Shown in pieces: positions 36,341 to 44,354 of a stretch of 64,000 nt of DNA; the stretch's first letter is position 1; each line of letters begins with the position of its first letter. The notes beneath the pieces are model-generated. The model saw only the letters and a list, made by a program, of their open reading frames with translations. It searched no databases and was not told the DNA's origin. Position numbers and translations under genes: made by a program. This DNA is from Halobacillus campisalis (GTDB lineage: Bacteria > Bacillota > Bacilli > Bacillales > Halobacillaceae). The stretch is from positions 62,001 through 126,000 of the forward strand of contig NZ_JAPVRC010000007.1 of the NCBI RefSeq assembly GCF_030345335.1. Direction: 5' to 3'.

Positions 36341-36370
36341 ATTATACCACTTTCTATCATTATATTCCAA
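36341..36370 (-). promoter_or_regulatory. SigA-type promoter of the leader RNA
   Basis: Minus-strand -35 TTGGAA and extended -10 TGGTATAAT spaced 18 bp, about 215 bp before the HExxH peptidase start. Confidence 0.6.
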
Positions 36371-36558
36371 TTTATCCCTTTCAATATTATAAGAATCCAG
36401 TTCGTTAGCCCGCTCCTGCATAAAGTATGCGAGTCATTTCAGGGTGATCAGCTTAATAAATTTTTTGTTTCATTATTAAAAAGTTGTTCAACAATATGGC
36501 AGGATAGCGGAAGACTTGATTTTGAAATAGCCTGGGTTCGTTCCCGTATTGAGAGTCA

Positions 36559-36683
36559 GGGGTGGTTGGGAAGCTACTCGCTTTCCTGTGGGGGAAGTGG
36601 CGAGCTTCCTCGGGCTTTTCAGCCCTGTGGGATCTCGTCTACATCCTTCTCCCACGGGAGTCTCGCAGCTTCCCAACAACCCC
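36559..36683 (-). repeat. Palindromic module A
   Basis: Outer arms GGGGTGGTTGGGAAGCT / AGCTTCCCAACAACCCC (one mismatch). Inside, on the minus strand, are the family motifs GCGAGACTCCCGTGGGA, GAGATCCC, GAGGAAGCTCGCC and CCCACAGGAAAGCGAG. Confidence 0.88.
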
Positions 36684-36966
36684 GTACGAAATGGAATGAA
36701 CGAACCCCCTGGCATTGGAAAAGACTTCTGATTTCTCATCTAAGCTGCGTATTCCGGCTATAGAGCTTAGCGACTAACGAGACTGGCAAGTCAACACCGA
36801 GTCATTTTGTTCTGGTTTCTTTTATCTCTGCCAGCTTAGTTCAGTCCATACACATTCTTTTGAAATGGGTTATTGGAAATGGGGCGACTTCTCGTTGCCT
36901 CTCAAAATAACTGTACTTCACTCAATGCACTGTCTCAGATGTTTCCGTGAACCTGACAAACTTAAA

Positions 36967-37087
36967 GGAGGTCCGGGAAATTGCGAGACTCCTGTGGGAA
37001 AAGAGTGCTTGGTGAGACCCCGCAGGACGGGACGTCCGAGGAGGCTCACCGCGCTCCCACGGAAAGCGAGTGATTTCCCGGACCTCC
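36967..37087 (+). repeat. Palindromic module B
   Basis: Perfect 15-bp outer arms GGAGGTCCGGGAAAT / ATTTCCCGGACCTCC enclose GCGAGACTCCTGTGGGA, GGTGAGACCCCGCAGG, GAGGAGGCTCACC and TCCCACGGAAAGCGAG. The arms share almost nothing with module A, but the core is the same. Confidence 0.9.
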
Positions 37088-37186
37088 AAACGCTGTCAAA
37101 CGTACCGGAAAACAGCTCTAACATCTTGAAACTGAGTCTTCCACTAAAGGGAGATTAAAATGAATATCAACAAGGAAATTTAACAT

Positions 37187-37975
37187 TTAAAAGATACCGA
37201 AGAGCGGTGTAAGTTCACCAAGCCTTTCGATTAGTATCCATTTCCAGAACAAGTAAGACAGCAAAAGAATCAGAATGCTTGTGCCGACACTCCAATAAAA
37301 TACAGGAGCTCCGCTCTCACCTGTAACCCCATGATGATAAATGACCAGGACGGGCACCATGAGTAATACATAAAAACAAGAAATCCCTAACAGAAGTAAA
37401 GTGACCGAAACGGTTCCGCTTAAAGAAAATAATAACGTCAGTACATTCAATGCCAAAAATGGCGTAGTTATCGCTCCATACTGGGCGATTATTTCTTTAA
37501 TGGTTAAATTAAGCTTCATAGCGCTTGCGACTATAATAAGAGCCAGTATACTTATGATTACGCCAATAAATGAGAAAAGGAACAGCTTCGAACTGATTTC
37601 AAAAAAAGGAAGCGGCTCCGTTTCCATCCAGAAAGTGTTTAGCTGCTTCATCAAAGAACTTGCCAGAAAGTATAAGCTTAGAGTAAAAGTGATCATATAA
37701 AGAAGCAGGGTCATGATTCCTTGAGCGAACACTGACTATGTTGATCGAAAGGCTTCTAAAGGCTGTTTTAGCAAACTTCGAGAATAATTCCAAAAATCCT
37801 CCACCTTATTCATCCATTCAGAATTAGTAATAGAAGCAGCAGGTGCCTGTAAATCAGGTGTGATAGAGGGGGACTTGCTCGATGGATTGGTAGACGTATC
37901 TTCTTGCAATTTAGCTCCGCATTGTCCGCAGAATGTTCCTGTTGTCTGGGTGTTTTCACATGTAGGGCACTTCAT
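37187..37975 (-). pseudogene. Zinc-ribbon membrane protein (YIP1/DUF6574-like) interrupted by an in-frame amber codon
   Basis: One continuous reading frame with a single TAG at 37736-37738. The first part (79 residues, ATG 37975 after AAGGATG) has a zinc ribbon 'CPTCENTQTTGTFCGQC', a Ser/Pro/Thr linker and 'FWNYSRSLLKQPLEAFRST'. The second (from 37735) continues in the same frame 'SVFAQGIMTLLLYMITF' with five hydrophobic segments. Bacilli encode such zinc-ribbon plus YIP1-like membrane proteins as one polypeptide, so the stop probably arose by CAG to TAG. Alternatives are sequencing error, readthrough, or reinitiation at GTG 37732. Confidence 0.75.
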
Positions 37976-38162
37976 TAAATCATCCTTTTTATTAAATATT
38001 GGACTCAATACGCTATGTATACGCCTCTTTATTGCAGGTTATGTACGAGGAGTAACTGTCTCACCCTCACTTTGCTGATAAAACGGTATTTGATATTCTT
38101 TGATAAACTGGACAGCTTGAAAATTTCGATTAAAATAAACAGCTTCAGGAGGGAAATCTTTC

Positions 38163-38759
38163 ATGAACATACTACTCACTGGATTTGAACCATTTTCAGA
38201 GTTGGATTCAAATCCAACCGAACACATCGTAAAAACAATAAACGAAGAAGCTGTCGCCGGGAAGACAATCTTCGGTAAAGTTCTCCCCGTTGATTTTCAA
38301 CTAGCAGGTGCAATGCTGACTGATTATATGAAGGAATATAATCCTGATGCCGTAGTTTTACTCGGGTTAGCCGCAGGTAGAAATCGAATTACTCCGGAGA
38401 GAATAGCCATCAACTGTATGGATGGCGATCAGGATAATGAAGGGAACCAATATACCGACAAGAAAATCATCGCAGGTGGACCCGATGCATATTTCTCAAC
38501 ACTGCCTATCAGAAAAATAACCCAATCCCTGCAGCATCACTCTATTCCCAGTTCGATATCAAATACAGCCGGCACGTATGTATGCAATCAAGTGATGTAT
38601 CAGGCTGCACACTTTATAAAACTTCATAAACTCGAAATCCCCTCAGGATTCATCCATATGCCCGCCCATCACGATCTGGCAGTATCAAGGCCCTCATTGC
38701 CATCGTGGTCATTAGATGATTTGTTGAAAGCGACTAGAATCATTCTTGAAGAAATATGA
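38163..38759 (+). CDS. pcp: Pyrrolidone-carboxylate peptidase (pyroglutamyl peptidase I)
   Basis: 198-residue cysteine peptidase of family C15, which removes N-terminal pyroglutamate from peptides in the cytosol. The triad is in place: Glu79 in 'TPERIAIN', Cys141 in 'AGTYVCNQVMY', His165 in 'GFIHMPAHH'. The N-terminus 'ILLTGFEPFSELDSNPT' is diagnostic. It is slightly shorter than the usual 205-215. AGGAGGG precedes the ATG. Single gene with a strong terminator. Confidence 0.96.
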   Translation: MNILLTGFEPFSELDSNPTEHIVKTINEEAVAGKTIFGKVLPVDFQLAGAMLTDYMKEYNPDAVVLLGLAAGRNRITPERIAINCMDGDQDNEGNQYTDKKIIAGGPDAYFSTLPIRKITQSLQHHSIPSSISNTAGTYVCNQVMYQAAHFIKLHKLEIPSGFIHMPAHHDLAVSRPSLPSWSLDDLLKATRIILEEI

Positions 38760-38770
38760 GTTGATTCATT

Positions 38771-38817
38771 AAAAAAGCCCAGGCTCCCTTTCTTTAAAAA
38801 GAGAGTCCTGGGCTTTC
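38771..38817 (+). terminator. Intrinsic terminator of pcp
   Basis: AAAGCCCAGG / CCTGGGCTTT stem with an A-run before and a short T-run after. Confidence 0.85.
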
Positions 38818-39018
38818 GATCTATTAGACTATACTTTAATCTTTATGGATTGATGCTCTTCATAAATCTATCCGCATGCGAATGTCCATGTTTGATTTAA
38901 GATGAATGTAATACTATCAGCCACTTGGTCCTTTTATCCTTTATTAAAATAACAATACAACTTTTCACAAAATTCAAGCCTTGAAGAAAGAACACCAAAA
39001 GCTTTACTCCCGATCACA

Positions 39019-39789
39019 TCACTTATCTTCAGATGAAAGTGAAGCATAAGGGTAAATCGGATCCCTCAACTCAAAGTCATACGATTCACCATTAACTATC
39101 CCTACCGTTTTTTGACTATCATACAGCTCCAGCATGAACTGCGCCATTTCTTTCGCTGTATGGTATTTAGGAATGTTCCCTTCGTATTGAATGTCATCAT
39201 TGTCCATTGAACGGTTAAGAAATTCAGTTTCTGTTGCTGCTGGAGCTAAAACTTTTGCTCGCATAGAGGATCCTTTGCCGGCCAGTTCCTGATCGAGTCC
39301 TTCAGTAAAGGCGCTCACGAAAAATTTCGTCGCGCAATACGTGACGGCATCCTGGACAATCGTGTACCCTCCGCCAGAAGACACGTTGATTAATTGGGTG
39401 CCTTCCTTATTTTCATAATCACGGACATACAGAGACGATAGAATTGTAAGTGTTTCGTTATTCAAGCGAAGCATTTTTGTTATTTTTGACAAGTCGTGGT
39501 CGCTGACAGGGTCGAAATTTCCGAACCCGGCGTTATTGATCCACGTTTCTATGTCATAGTCTTTCAAGTCTTCATAAAAGCTGTAGGCGTTTTCTGTTTC
39601 AGCTAAGTCAGCCACTTTGATGATGACATCTACATCCTCATTGTGCTGTTGGATTTCTGTTTTCAACTCTGACAGTTTTTCTTCTCTTCTTGCCGTAATA
39701 ATCAAGTTTTTGCCTCGTAAAGCAAAAGCTAATGCTGTTTCATATCCGATACCAGAACTTGCTCCTGTGACAACTGTATATTTTTTCAT
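39019..39789 (-). CDS. SDR-family oxidoreductase
   Basis: 256-residue classical short-chain dehydrogenase. NADP-binding 'TGASSGIGYETA' with basic 'TARREEKL' favouring NADPH, 'NNAGFGNF', catalytic Ser in 'INVSSGGGY', and an active site 'YCATK' (Tyr/Lys). The C-terminal part ('YHTAKEMAQFMLELYDSQKTVGIVNG') fits the DltE/YqjQ-like group of cytosolic SDRs. Substrate unknown. A 9-bp inverted repeat (CCATTCGAT / ATCGAATGG at 39848-39882) precedes the gene and may bind a regulator. Confidence 0.88.
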   Translation of the reverse strand: MKKYTVVTGASSGIGYETALAFALRGKNLIITARREEKLSELKTEIQQHNEDVDVIIKVADLAETENAYSFYEDLKDYDIETWINNAGFGNFDPVSDHDLSKITKMLRLNNETLTILSSLYVRDYENKEGTQLINVSSGGGYTIVQDAVTYCATKFFVSAFTEGLDQELAGKGSSMRAKVLAPAATETEFLNRSMDNDDIQYEGNIPKYHTAKEMAQFMLELYDSQKTVGIVNGESYDFELRDPIYPYASLSSEDK

Positions 39790-39847
39790 TATAATCGTCC
39801 TCCATTACGTAGGATTTAAATGGTGCCCTTTGGATGTGTTCCCGGTC

Positions 39848-39882
39848 CATTCGATAACCAATCATTTCGATAGGTCATCGAA
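39848..39882. promoter_or_regulatory. Inverted repeat upstream of the SDR gene
   Basis: Arms CCATTCGAT and ATCGAATGG separated by 17 bp that contain a further TCGAT, about 60 bp before the SDR start. No T-run follows, so it is more likely an operator than a terminator. Confidence 0.4.
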
Positions 39883-39886
39883 TGGA

Positions 39887-39920
39887 TAAAAAAAGTGACC
39901 GCAATTATTTATGCAATCAC
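39887..39920 (-). terminator. Intrinsic terminator downstream of the LacI-type gene
   Basis: GTGAttGCA / TGCggTCAC stem with TTTTTTT on the minus strand, 113 bp beyond the regulator stop. Confidence 0.75.
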
Positions 39921-40032
39921 CTAACGTAATCTATTAAGTTTATAACAGCACTGTTACGTTCCGGTGAACACAGAAAGGAGGGCCAGGAAATAGAGTCATT
40001 TCCTATCCCACCAAGTAACGAAAGAACATAAC

Positions 40033-41016
40033 TCATTTAACTGACAGCCTCTCAACAAACTCTGTGCCCAGATTATACGTACGATCTACATCTTCTCCGT
40101 CTAACATTTGAAAAATGAGATGGACAGCCAGCGCGCCTGCTTCATATTTGGGCTGTCTTACTGTAGTGAGAGGCGGCTGCACATATTCAGACAATTGTAT
40201 ATCGTCAAAACCTACCATCGAAATATCTTCAGGAACCCGTACCTTCTTCTCTGAAAAAGCCTGCAGTCCTCCGATAGCCATTTCGTCGTTGGCGTAAAAG
40301 ACAGCTTCAGGCATATTCTGCTGCGCCAAAAGCATTTTGGTGGCTCGATAGCCCCCTTCTCGTGTGAAATCTCCGCTGATTTTCCAGCGTGATTGGTAAG
40401 AAAGGTTGTTATGTTCCAGTGCGCTCAAATACCCTTGAAATCTTTCTTCATTATCATGAGAGTTCATCGGTCCGCTGACGTAGGCGATGGAGCTGTGCCC
40501 TTTTTGAATCATATATTCTGTAGCTTCATACGCTCCTTTCCTATTATCGACTTCTACGTGGACAACATTTGGATTATCTACATCCCGGTCAAGCACGATG
40601 ATGGGGAAGTCTTTTCTGGCGGATGAGTTGATTAAATCTGCGCTAATATTATGGGCAAGAACGATGGCTCCATCAACCCTTTTTTCTTTTAAGAACTTTG
40701 AAGCAGTGGATTTATCACCGCCGACCGAACTACAGGCGATCAGGTCAAAGCCGTTAGAAGCGGTGACTTCCTGGACACCTTTGATTAATTCAGAGAAATA
40801 AGGACCGGATAAATCGCTTAGAATGAGAGCGATGGTGTTCGTTTTTGACCTTTTCAAATCAGAAGCGAAGCCGCTCTTTTTATAGTTGAGTTCTGCCGCT
40901 GCTTTGTTCACTTTTTCAACGGTCGCTGCACTGACTTTATTAATGCCGTTTAAGGCGTAGGAAGCTGTCGATACTGCAACTCCGGCTCTTTTTGCTACAT
41001 CTTTGATTGTCGTCAT
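40033..41016 (-). CDS. LacI-family regulator of the beta-glucoside locus
   Basis: 327 residues: HTH 'TIKDVAKRAGVAVSTASYALNG', hinge, then an effector domain with 'VFYANDEMAIGGLQAF', 'ISMVGFDDIQLSEYVQPPLTTVRQP'. It is the last gene of the operon binding protein-permease-permease-regulator, so it is co-transcribed with what it most likely represses. Candidate operators with the core GAAACGTTTC lie in the divergent promoter region at 44163 and 44318. GGAGGG precedes the ATG. Confidence 0.92.
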   Translation of the reverse strand: MTTIKDVAKRAGVAVSTASYALNGINKVSAATVEKVNKAAAELNYKKSGFASDLKRSKTNTIALILSDLSGPYFSELIKGVQEVTASNGFDLIACSSVGGDKSTASKFLKEKRVDGAIVLAHNISADLINSSARKDFPIIVLDRDVDNPNVVHVEVDNRKGAYEATEYMIQKGHSSIAYVSGPMNSHDNEERFQGYLSALEHNNLSYQSRWKISGDFTREGGYRATKMLLAQQNMPEAVFYANDEMAIGGLQAFSEKKVRVPEDISMVGFDDIQLSEYVQPPLTTVRQPKYEAGALAVHLIFQMLDGEDVDRTYNLGTEFVERLSVK

Positions 41017-41061
41017 CCTTGCCCTCCTTCCTTATTGAATACTAAATCCTATTGTACTAAA

Positions 41062-41889
41062 TCATTTGATCCCTGACATGGTAAAGCCTTCGACAATGTA
41101 CTTTTGGAAAAACGAAAAAATGATAATAATCGGCACAACCATGAAGGCAGCACCTGCCATCTGCAAAGCGAAGTTGTTGGCATATTGACCCTGGAGCAAG
41201 GAAAGTCCGACGGATAACGTATATAGACTTTCATCATTTGCGATGATCAATGGCCATAGGAAGCTGTTCCAGCCGGCGATAAAGGTTAAAATACCTTGCA
41301 CGGCAAAAATCGGCTTTGCAATCGGCATAACCAATTTGAAAAATATATAGAATTCTCCTGCCCCATCTAGACGAGCTGCTTCAATCAAGTCGTTAGGAAT
41401 CGTAGTCATGAATTGACGGAATAAGAAAATGCTGAAGGCGACCGCAAGTCCTGGCAGGATAATGCCGGTCATCGTATTAGTCAGTCCCATTTCATTGAGC
41501 AGCAAATACACCGGAATCATCGTAACCTGACCTGGTATCATCATCGTCGCCAATACAAGGTAAAAGACTTTCTCTCTGCCTTTAAACTCATATTTGGCAA
41601 AACCATACCCTGCCATCGCGTTGAACAACAGACCGATGAACGAGAAGAATACAATGATCAGCGTATTCCGCAAGTATACGGTAAAGTTCATATTCGTAAA
41701 TAGATTAATATAATTATCAAGTGTCGGATTTTCAGGAAAAATCGTCGGCGGAATGGCCAGTACTTCACTCTCCGGTTTAAAAGAGCTCGATATCATCCAA
41801 ATAAAAGGAATGGATACGGCTATCCCTCCAACAATCATTAAAACAATCACAAGGTAATTTCCTGCCTTACTTTTCTTCTTAATTGCCAT
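41062..41889 (-). CDS. Sugar ABC transporter permease (MsmG-like, beta-glucoside locus)
   Basis: 275-residue CUT1 permease with six transmembrane segments and the EAA motif 'NDLIEAARLDGAGEFYIFFKLVMPI'. It should pair with the permease encoded upstream (16-bp gap). The context (GH3 glucosidase, LacI regulator) suggests uptake of cellobiose, gentiobiose, laminaribiose or a similar beta-glucoside. No ATPase is encoded in the cluster; a shared MsmX-type ATPase is implied. Confidence 0.93.
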   Translation of the reverse strand: MAIKKKSKAGNYLVIVLMIVGGIAVSIPFIWMISSSFKPESEVLAIPPTIFPENPTLDNYINLFTNMNFTVYLRNTLIIVFFSFIGLLFNAMAGYGFAKYEFKGREKVFYLVLATMMIPGQVTMIPVYLLLNEMGLTNTMTGIILPGLAVAFSIFLFRQFMTTIPNDLIEAARLDGAGEFYIFFKLVMPIAKPIFAVQGILTFIAGWNSFLWPLIIANDESLYTLSVGLSLLQGQYANNFALQMAGAAFMVVPIIIIFSFFQKYIVEGFTMSGIK

Positions 41890-41905
41890 CGTGTGCCCTC
41901 CTTCC

Positions 41906-42802
41906 TTAATATTCGGTGTCTGATTTTCTCAGTTTGAATTGAATCATCGTGACGATAATAATCATTGCAAACAGAATGAACGATCCTGCCGCTGCATAAC
42001 CGAATTCACTGAACTGGAACCCTTCTTTATAAATGAATAACGCAATAGAGATCGTCCCGTCCAAAGGTCCTCCATCTGTCATGACGAACGGTTCCTCGAA
42101 GAATTGCATCCAGCCGATCAACGTTGTAATCGTCACAAAAAATGTCGCGTACCTTAATAGAGGTAATGTTACGTTGAACAGCACTTGCAGACGATTGGCC
42201 CCATCCATTTCAGCCGCTTCATAATAGGAACGCGGGATTCCTTGAAGCGCCGCCAGAAAAATGATCATATTGATGCCGATCCCCTTCCAGACTGCCAGCA
42301 GAATCAAAGACAATTTGGCAATTGTCGGTTCTTCCAGCCAGGGAATATTATCTACAGTCAGCAGTGAAAGCAAGTAGTTGAACAGACCGTACTCCGTGTT
42401 ATATAAGTAGCCCCAGATTACAGCCACCGCAATAATATTCGTAATGGAAGGCATGTAATACACTGCCCTGAACACCGTGAAAAGTTTACTCGTTCCATAA
42501 TTCAGCATTAAAGCAATCGATAATGAAAAAAAGATAACGAGCGGAACTCCGAGTACTACATAAAATGCTGTGTTGAATATTGATTTGAGAAATGTGTCAT
42601 CTGAAAACAATTCCGTGTAATTTTCCACTCCGATAAACGTAATCGATGACCAGTCTGCCAGTCCTTTCAAATTTAAATCTGTAAAGCTGATAACGAAAGC
42701 GATCAGGATTGGAATAAGACTGAAGACGGTCAGCAATAGTACGGCTGGAGCTATGAACATATAAGGGTGTCTGTTTTTTATCATTTTATTAAAATTGCTC
42801 AT
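41906..42802 (-). CDS. Sugar ABC transporter permease (MsmF-like, beta-glucoside locus)
   Basis: 298-residue CUT1 permease. Six or seven hydrophobic segments, EAA loop 'RSYYEAAEMDGANRLQVLFNVTLPLL' and the 'EEPFVMTDGGPLDGT' segment typical of the MalF-like subunit. ATG 42802 follows AGGTGGG; the open frame begins eight codons earlier without a site. A strong hairpin (42846-42892) separates it from the binding-protein gene. Confidence 0.93.
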   Translation of the reverse strand: MSNFNKMIKNRHPYMFIAPAVLLLTVFSLIPILIAFVISFTDLNLKGLADWSSITFIGVENYTELFSDDTFLKSIFNTAFYVVLGVPLVIFFSLSIALMLNYGTSKLFTVFRAVYYMPSITNIIAVAVIWGYLYNTEYGLFNYLLSLLTVDNIPWLEEPTIAKLSLILLAVWKGIGINMIIFLAALQGIPRSYYEAAEMDGANRLQVLFNVTLPLLRYATFFVTITTLIGWMQFFEEPFVMTDGGPLDGTISIALFIYKEGFQFSEFGYAAAGSFILFAMIIIVTMIQFKLRKSDTEY

Positions 42803-42845
42803 GAATACCCACCTATCTCCATCCATCTTATAGTTTGACTATCTA

Positions 42846-42892
42846 TAAAAGGAAAGATGGAGTGAATGCACGATTATATTCACTCCACCCTT
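42846..42892 (-). terminator. Intra-operon hairpin between binding protein and permease genes
   Basis: TGGAGTGAAT / ATTCACTCCA stem with a pyrimidine-rich tail on the minus strand. It has the same position as the hairpin in the alpha-galactoside operon, so partial termination or mRNA protection is likely. Confidence 0.65.
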
Positions 42893-42897
42893 TGTAA

Positions 42898-44133
42898 TTA
42901 ATCTTCTAAAAGTTCATTGGCGGTTTCATTGAACTCTTCAAGTTCCGCATCCAAATCAGCATCGCCTTCCACAACTCGTTCTATTGCACTTAGCAACTCT
43001 TGAGCGATACGCTCGAATTCTTCTGTCTGCAAACCAGGTTTAGTATTTTCAAGCTGTTCCCCGAAGGTTGCGTACATCGGGTCTTCAGTCATTATGTCTT
43101 CTTCCCACGCTTCCGTTAGAGATGGAAGCGTATTTGAAGTCTCAAGCCAGTCCATCTGCGTATCGACTTCGGTCATATAAGAGATATACTCTAACGCGCC
43201 GTCTACGTTTTCAGCATCTTTAAAGACAGATAAATTGGCTCCACCCATGCTGGACGTATTCGTTTCTTCGGTCGGCATTACAGCCGTTGCCCAATCCCCT
43301 TCAATATCCGGTGCTTGATCGTTAATGATATTAATCATCCACGGACCGCTGAAGAACATCGGTTTCGTTCCTTCTTTAAACGCCTGGACGATATCGACAC
43401 CTTCCTGTTTCTGGCTCAGCCCTTCATCGAAATAACTTGTATAGTATTCAATCGCCTCTTTGAATTCCGGGGTATCGAAGTTCAGTTCATTTTCCTCAAG
43501 GTTCGCTTCATAGCCATTCTGCCAGGCAAAAATGAACGGAGTAATCTGATCATTACGATCAATGTCTAAACCATAAGAGTCTTCTCCGCGGTCAGATAAC
43601 GTCTGAGCTGCTTCTTTAAGCTCGTCCCACGTTTGCGGAGCTTCTTCATAGCCCGCTTCTTCTAATACGTCTGTACGATAATACATAACTCGTGTATCTA
43701 CATACCAGGGAATCCCTACTAATTGATCATCATATTCCATGGTGGAAGCTGAACCTTCAAAATAGTTCTCTTTGGCAAATGACGGATAGTCCTCTTCGTA
43801 TTCAGAAAGGTCCATTAATGCCCCTGCTTCAGCAAACTCAGGTACCCACGTTGTTCCTAACTGCACGACATCCGGTCCATTTCCTGAGGCGACAGCAGTC
43901 AACAGCTTATCATGAGCGGTATCCCACGGAATCGCTTGAACATCTACTGTCAATTCAGGGTGATCCTCTTCGAAACCTTCACTGAATTCTTTAAGCATTT
44001 TACCTTCTTCTCCCATCGCCCATACAGTGACCGTGTCATCGCCTCCTCCAGATGAAGAATCACCATTAGAACAAGCTGCTAAAGTAATAGATAGTAAGAC
44101 TACCACGAACAAAGCAATTATCTTCGATTTCAT
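42898..44133 (-). CDS. Extracellular sugar-binding lipoprotein of the beta-glucoside ABC importer
   Basis: 411-residue family 1 solute-binding protein. Signal peptide 'MKSKIIALFVVVLLSITLAACSN' has its lipobox Cys at about residue 21, followed by a Ser/Gly/Asp linker and an MBP-like two-lobe domain ('PDVVQLGTTWVPEFAEAGAL'). The mature chain is strongly acidic. ATG 44133 follows AAAGGGG; the frame is open 30 codons further but that region contains the operator. First gene of the four-gene operon. Confidence 0.93.
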   Translation of the reverse strand: MKSKIIALFVVVLLSITLAACSNGDSSSGGGDDTVTVWAMGEEGKMLKEFSEGFEEDHPELTVDVQAIPWDTAHDKLLTAVASGNGPDVVQLGTTWVPEFAEAGALMDLSEYEEDYPSFAKENYFEGSASTMEYDDQLVGIPWYVDTRVMYYRTDVLEEAGYEEAPQTWDELKEAAQTLSDRGEDSYGLDIDRNDQITPFIFAWQNGYEANLEENELNFDTPEFKEAIEYYTSYFDEGLSQKQEGVDIVQAFKEGTKPMFFSGPWMINIINDQAPDIEGDWATAVMPTEETNTSSMGGANLSVFKDAENVDGALEYISYMTEVDTQMDWLETSNTLPSLTEAWEEDIMTEDPMYATFGEQLENTKPGLQTEEFERIAQELLSAIERVVEGDADLDAELEEFNETANELLED

Positions 44134-44162
44134 AACGTGCACCCCTTTGAAATTTAATTTGT

Positions 44163-44175
44163 TGAAACGTTTCGA
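44163..44175. promoter_or_regulatory. LacI-type operator with GAAACGTTTC core (importer side)
   Basis: TGAAACGTTTCGA, a perfect 10-bp palindrome with central CG, 30 bp upstream of the binding-protein start. The same core recurs at 44318 near the GH3 gene. Confidence 0.7.
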
Positions 44176-44317
44176 TAAATTTATTGTACTTAAAATTGAA
44201 TGCGCTTTCAACATTTTTTTCAAAAAACTTTAATTTTTGCTTAAAACCATTATTATAAAGCTATTATTCATTGACTAAAAGATAGAACAGCCTTATACTT
44301 CTATCCATAAAGCTCAA

Positions 44318-44332
44318 TTGAAACGTTTCGAA
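44318..44332. promoter_or_regulatory. LacI-type operator with GAAACGTTTC core (GH3 side)
   Basis: TTGAAACGTTTCGAA, 23 bp before the GH3 start and 155 bp from the sister site, in the divergent promoter region. The pair would let one LacI-type repressor control both transcripts, possibly by looping. Confidence 0.7.
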
Positions 44333-44354
44333 TTTTTTGCTAGGAGGATTATAA

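Larger units (their letters stand above)
36450..37186. repeat. Composite non-coding repeat element I (two inverted palindromic modules)
   Basis: Starts with GTTGTTCAACAA and GGCAGGATAG, holds a reverse-oriented module (36559-36683), about 280 bp of spacer similar to element II, a forward module (36967-37087), then GAAACTGAGTCTTCCACTAA and an end sequence inversely related to the start. No credible gene inside. Its right end abuts the stop codon of the gene at 37187. Confidence 0.8.

Noticed and set aside
36488-37158. Several open frames of 60-145 codons across repeat element I, and similar ones in elements II and III
   Set aside because: They lie on the palindromic modules, have no ribosome binding sites, low-complexity Ser/Pro/Arg-rich products, and the matching frames are not kept between copies. 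The conservation is structural, not coding.
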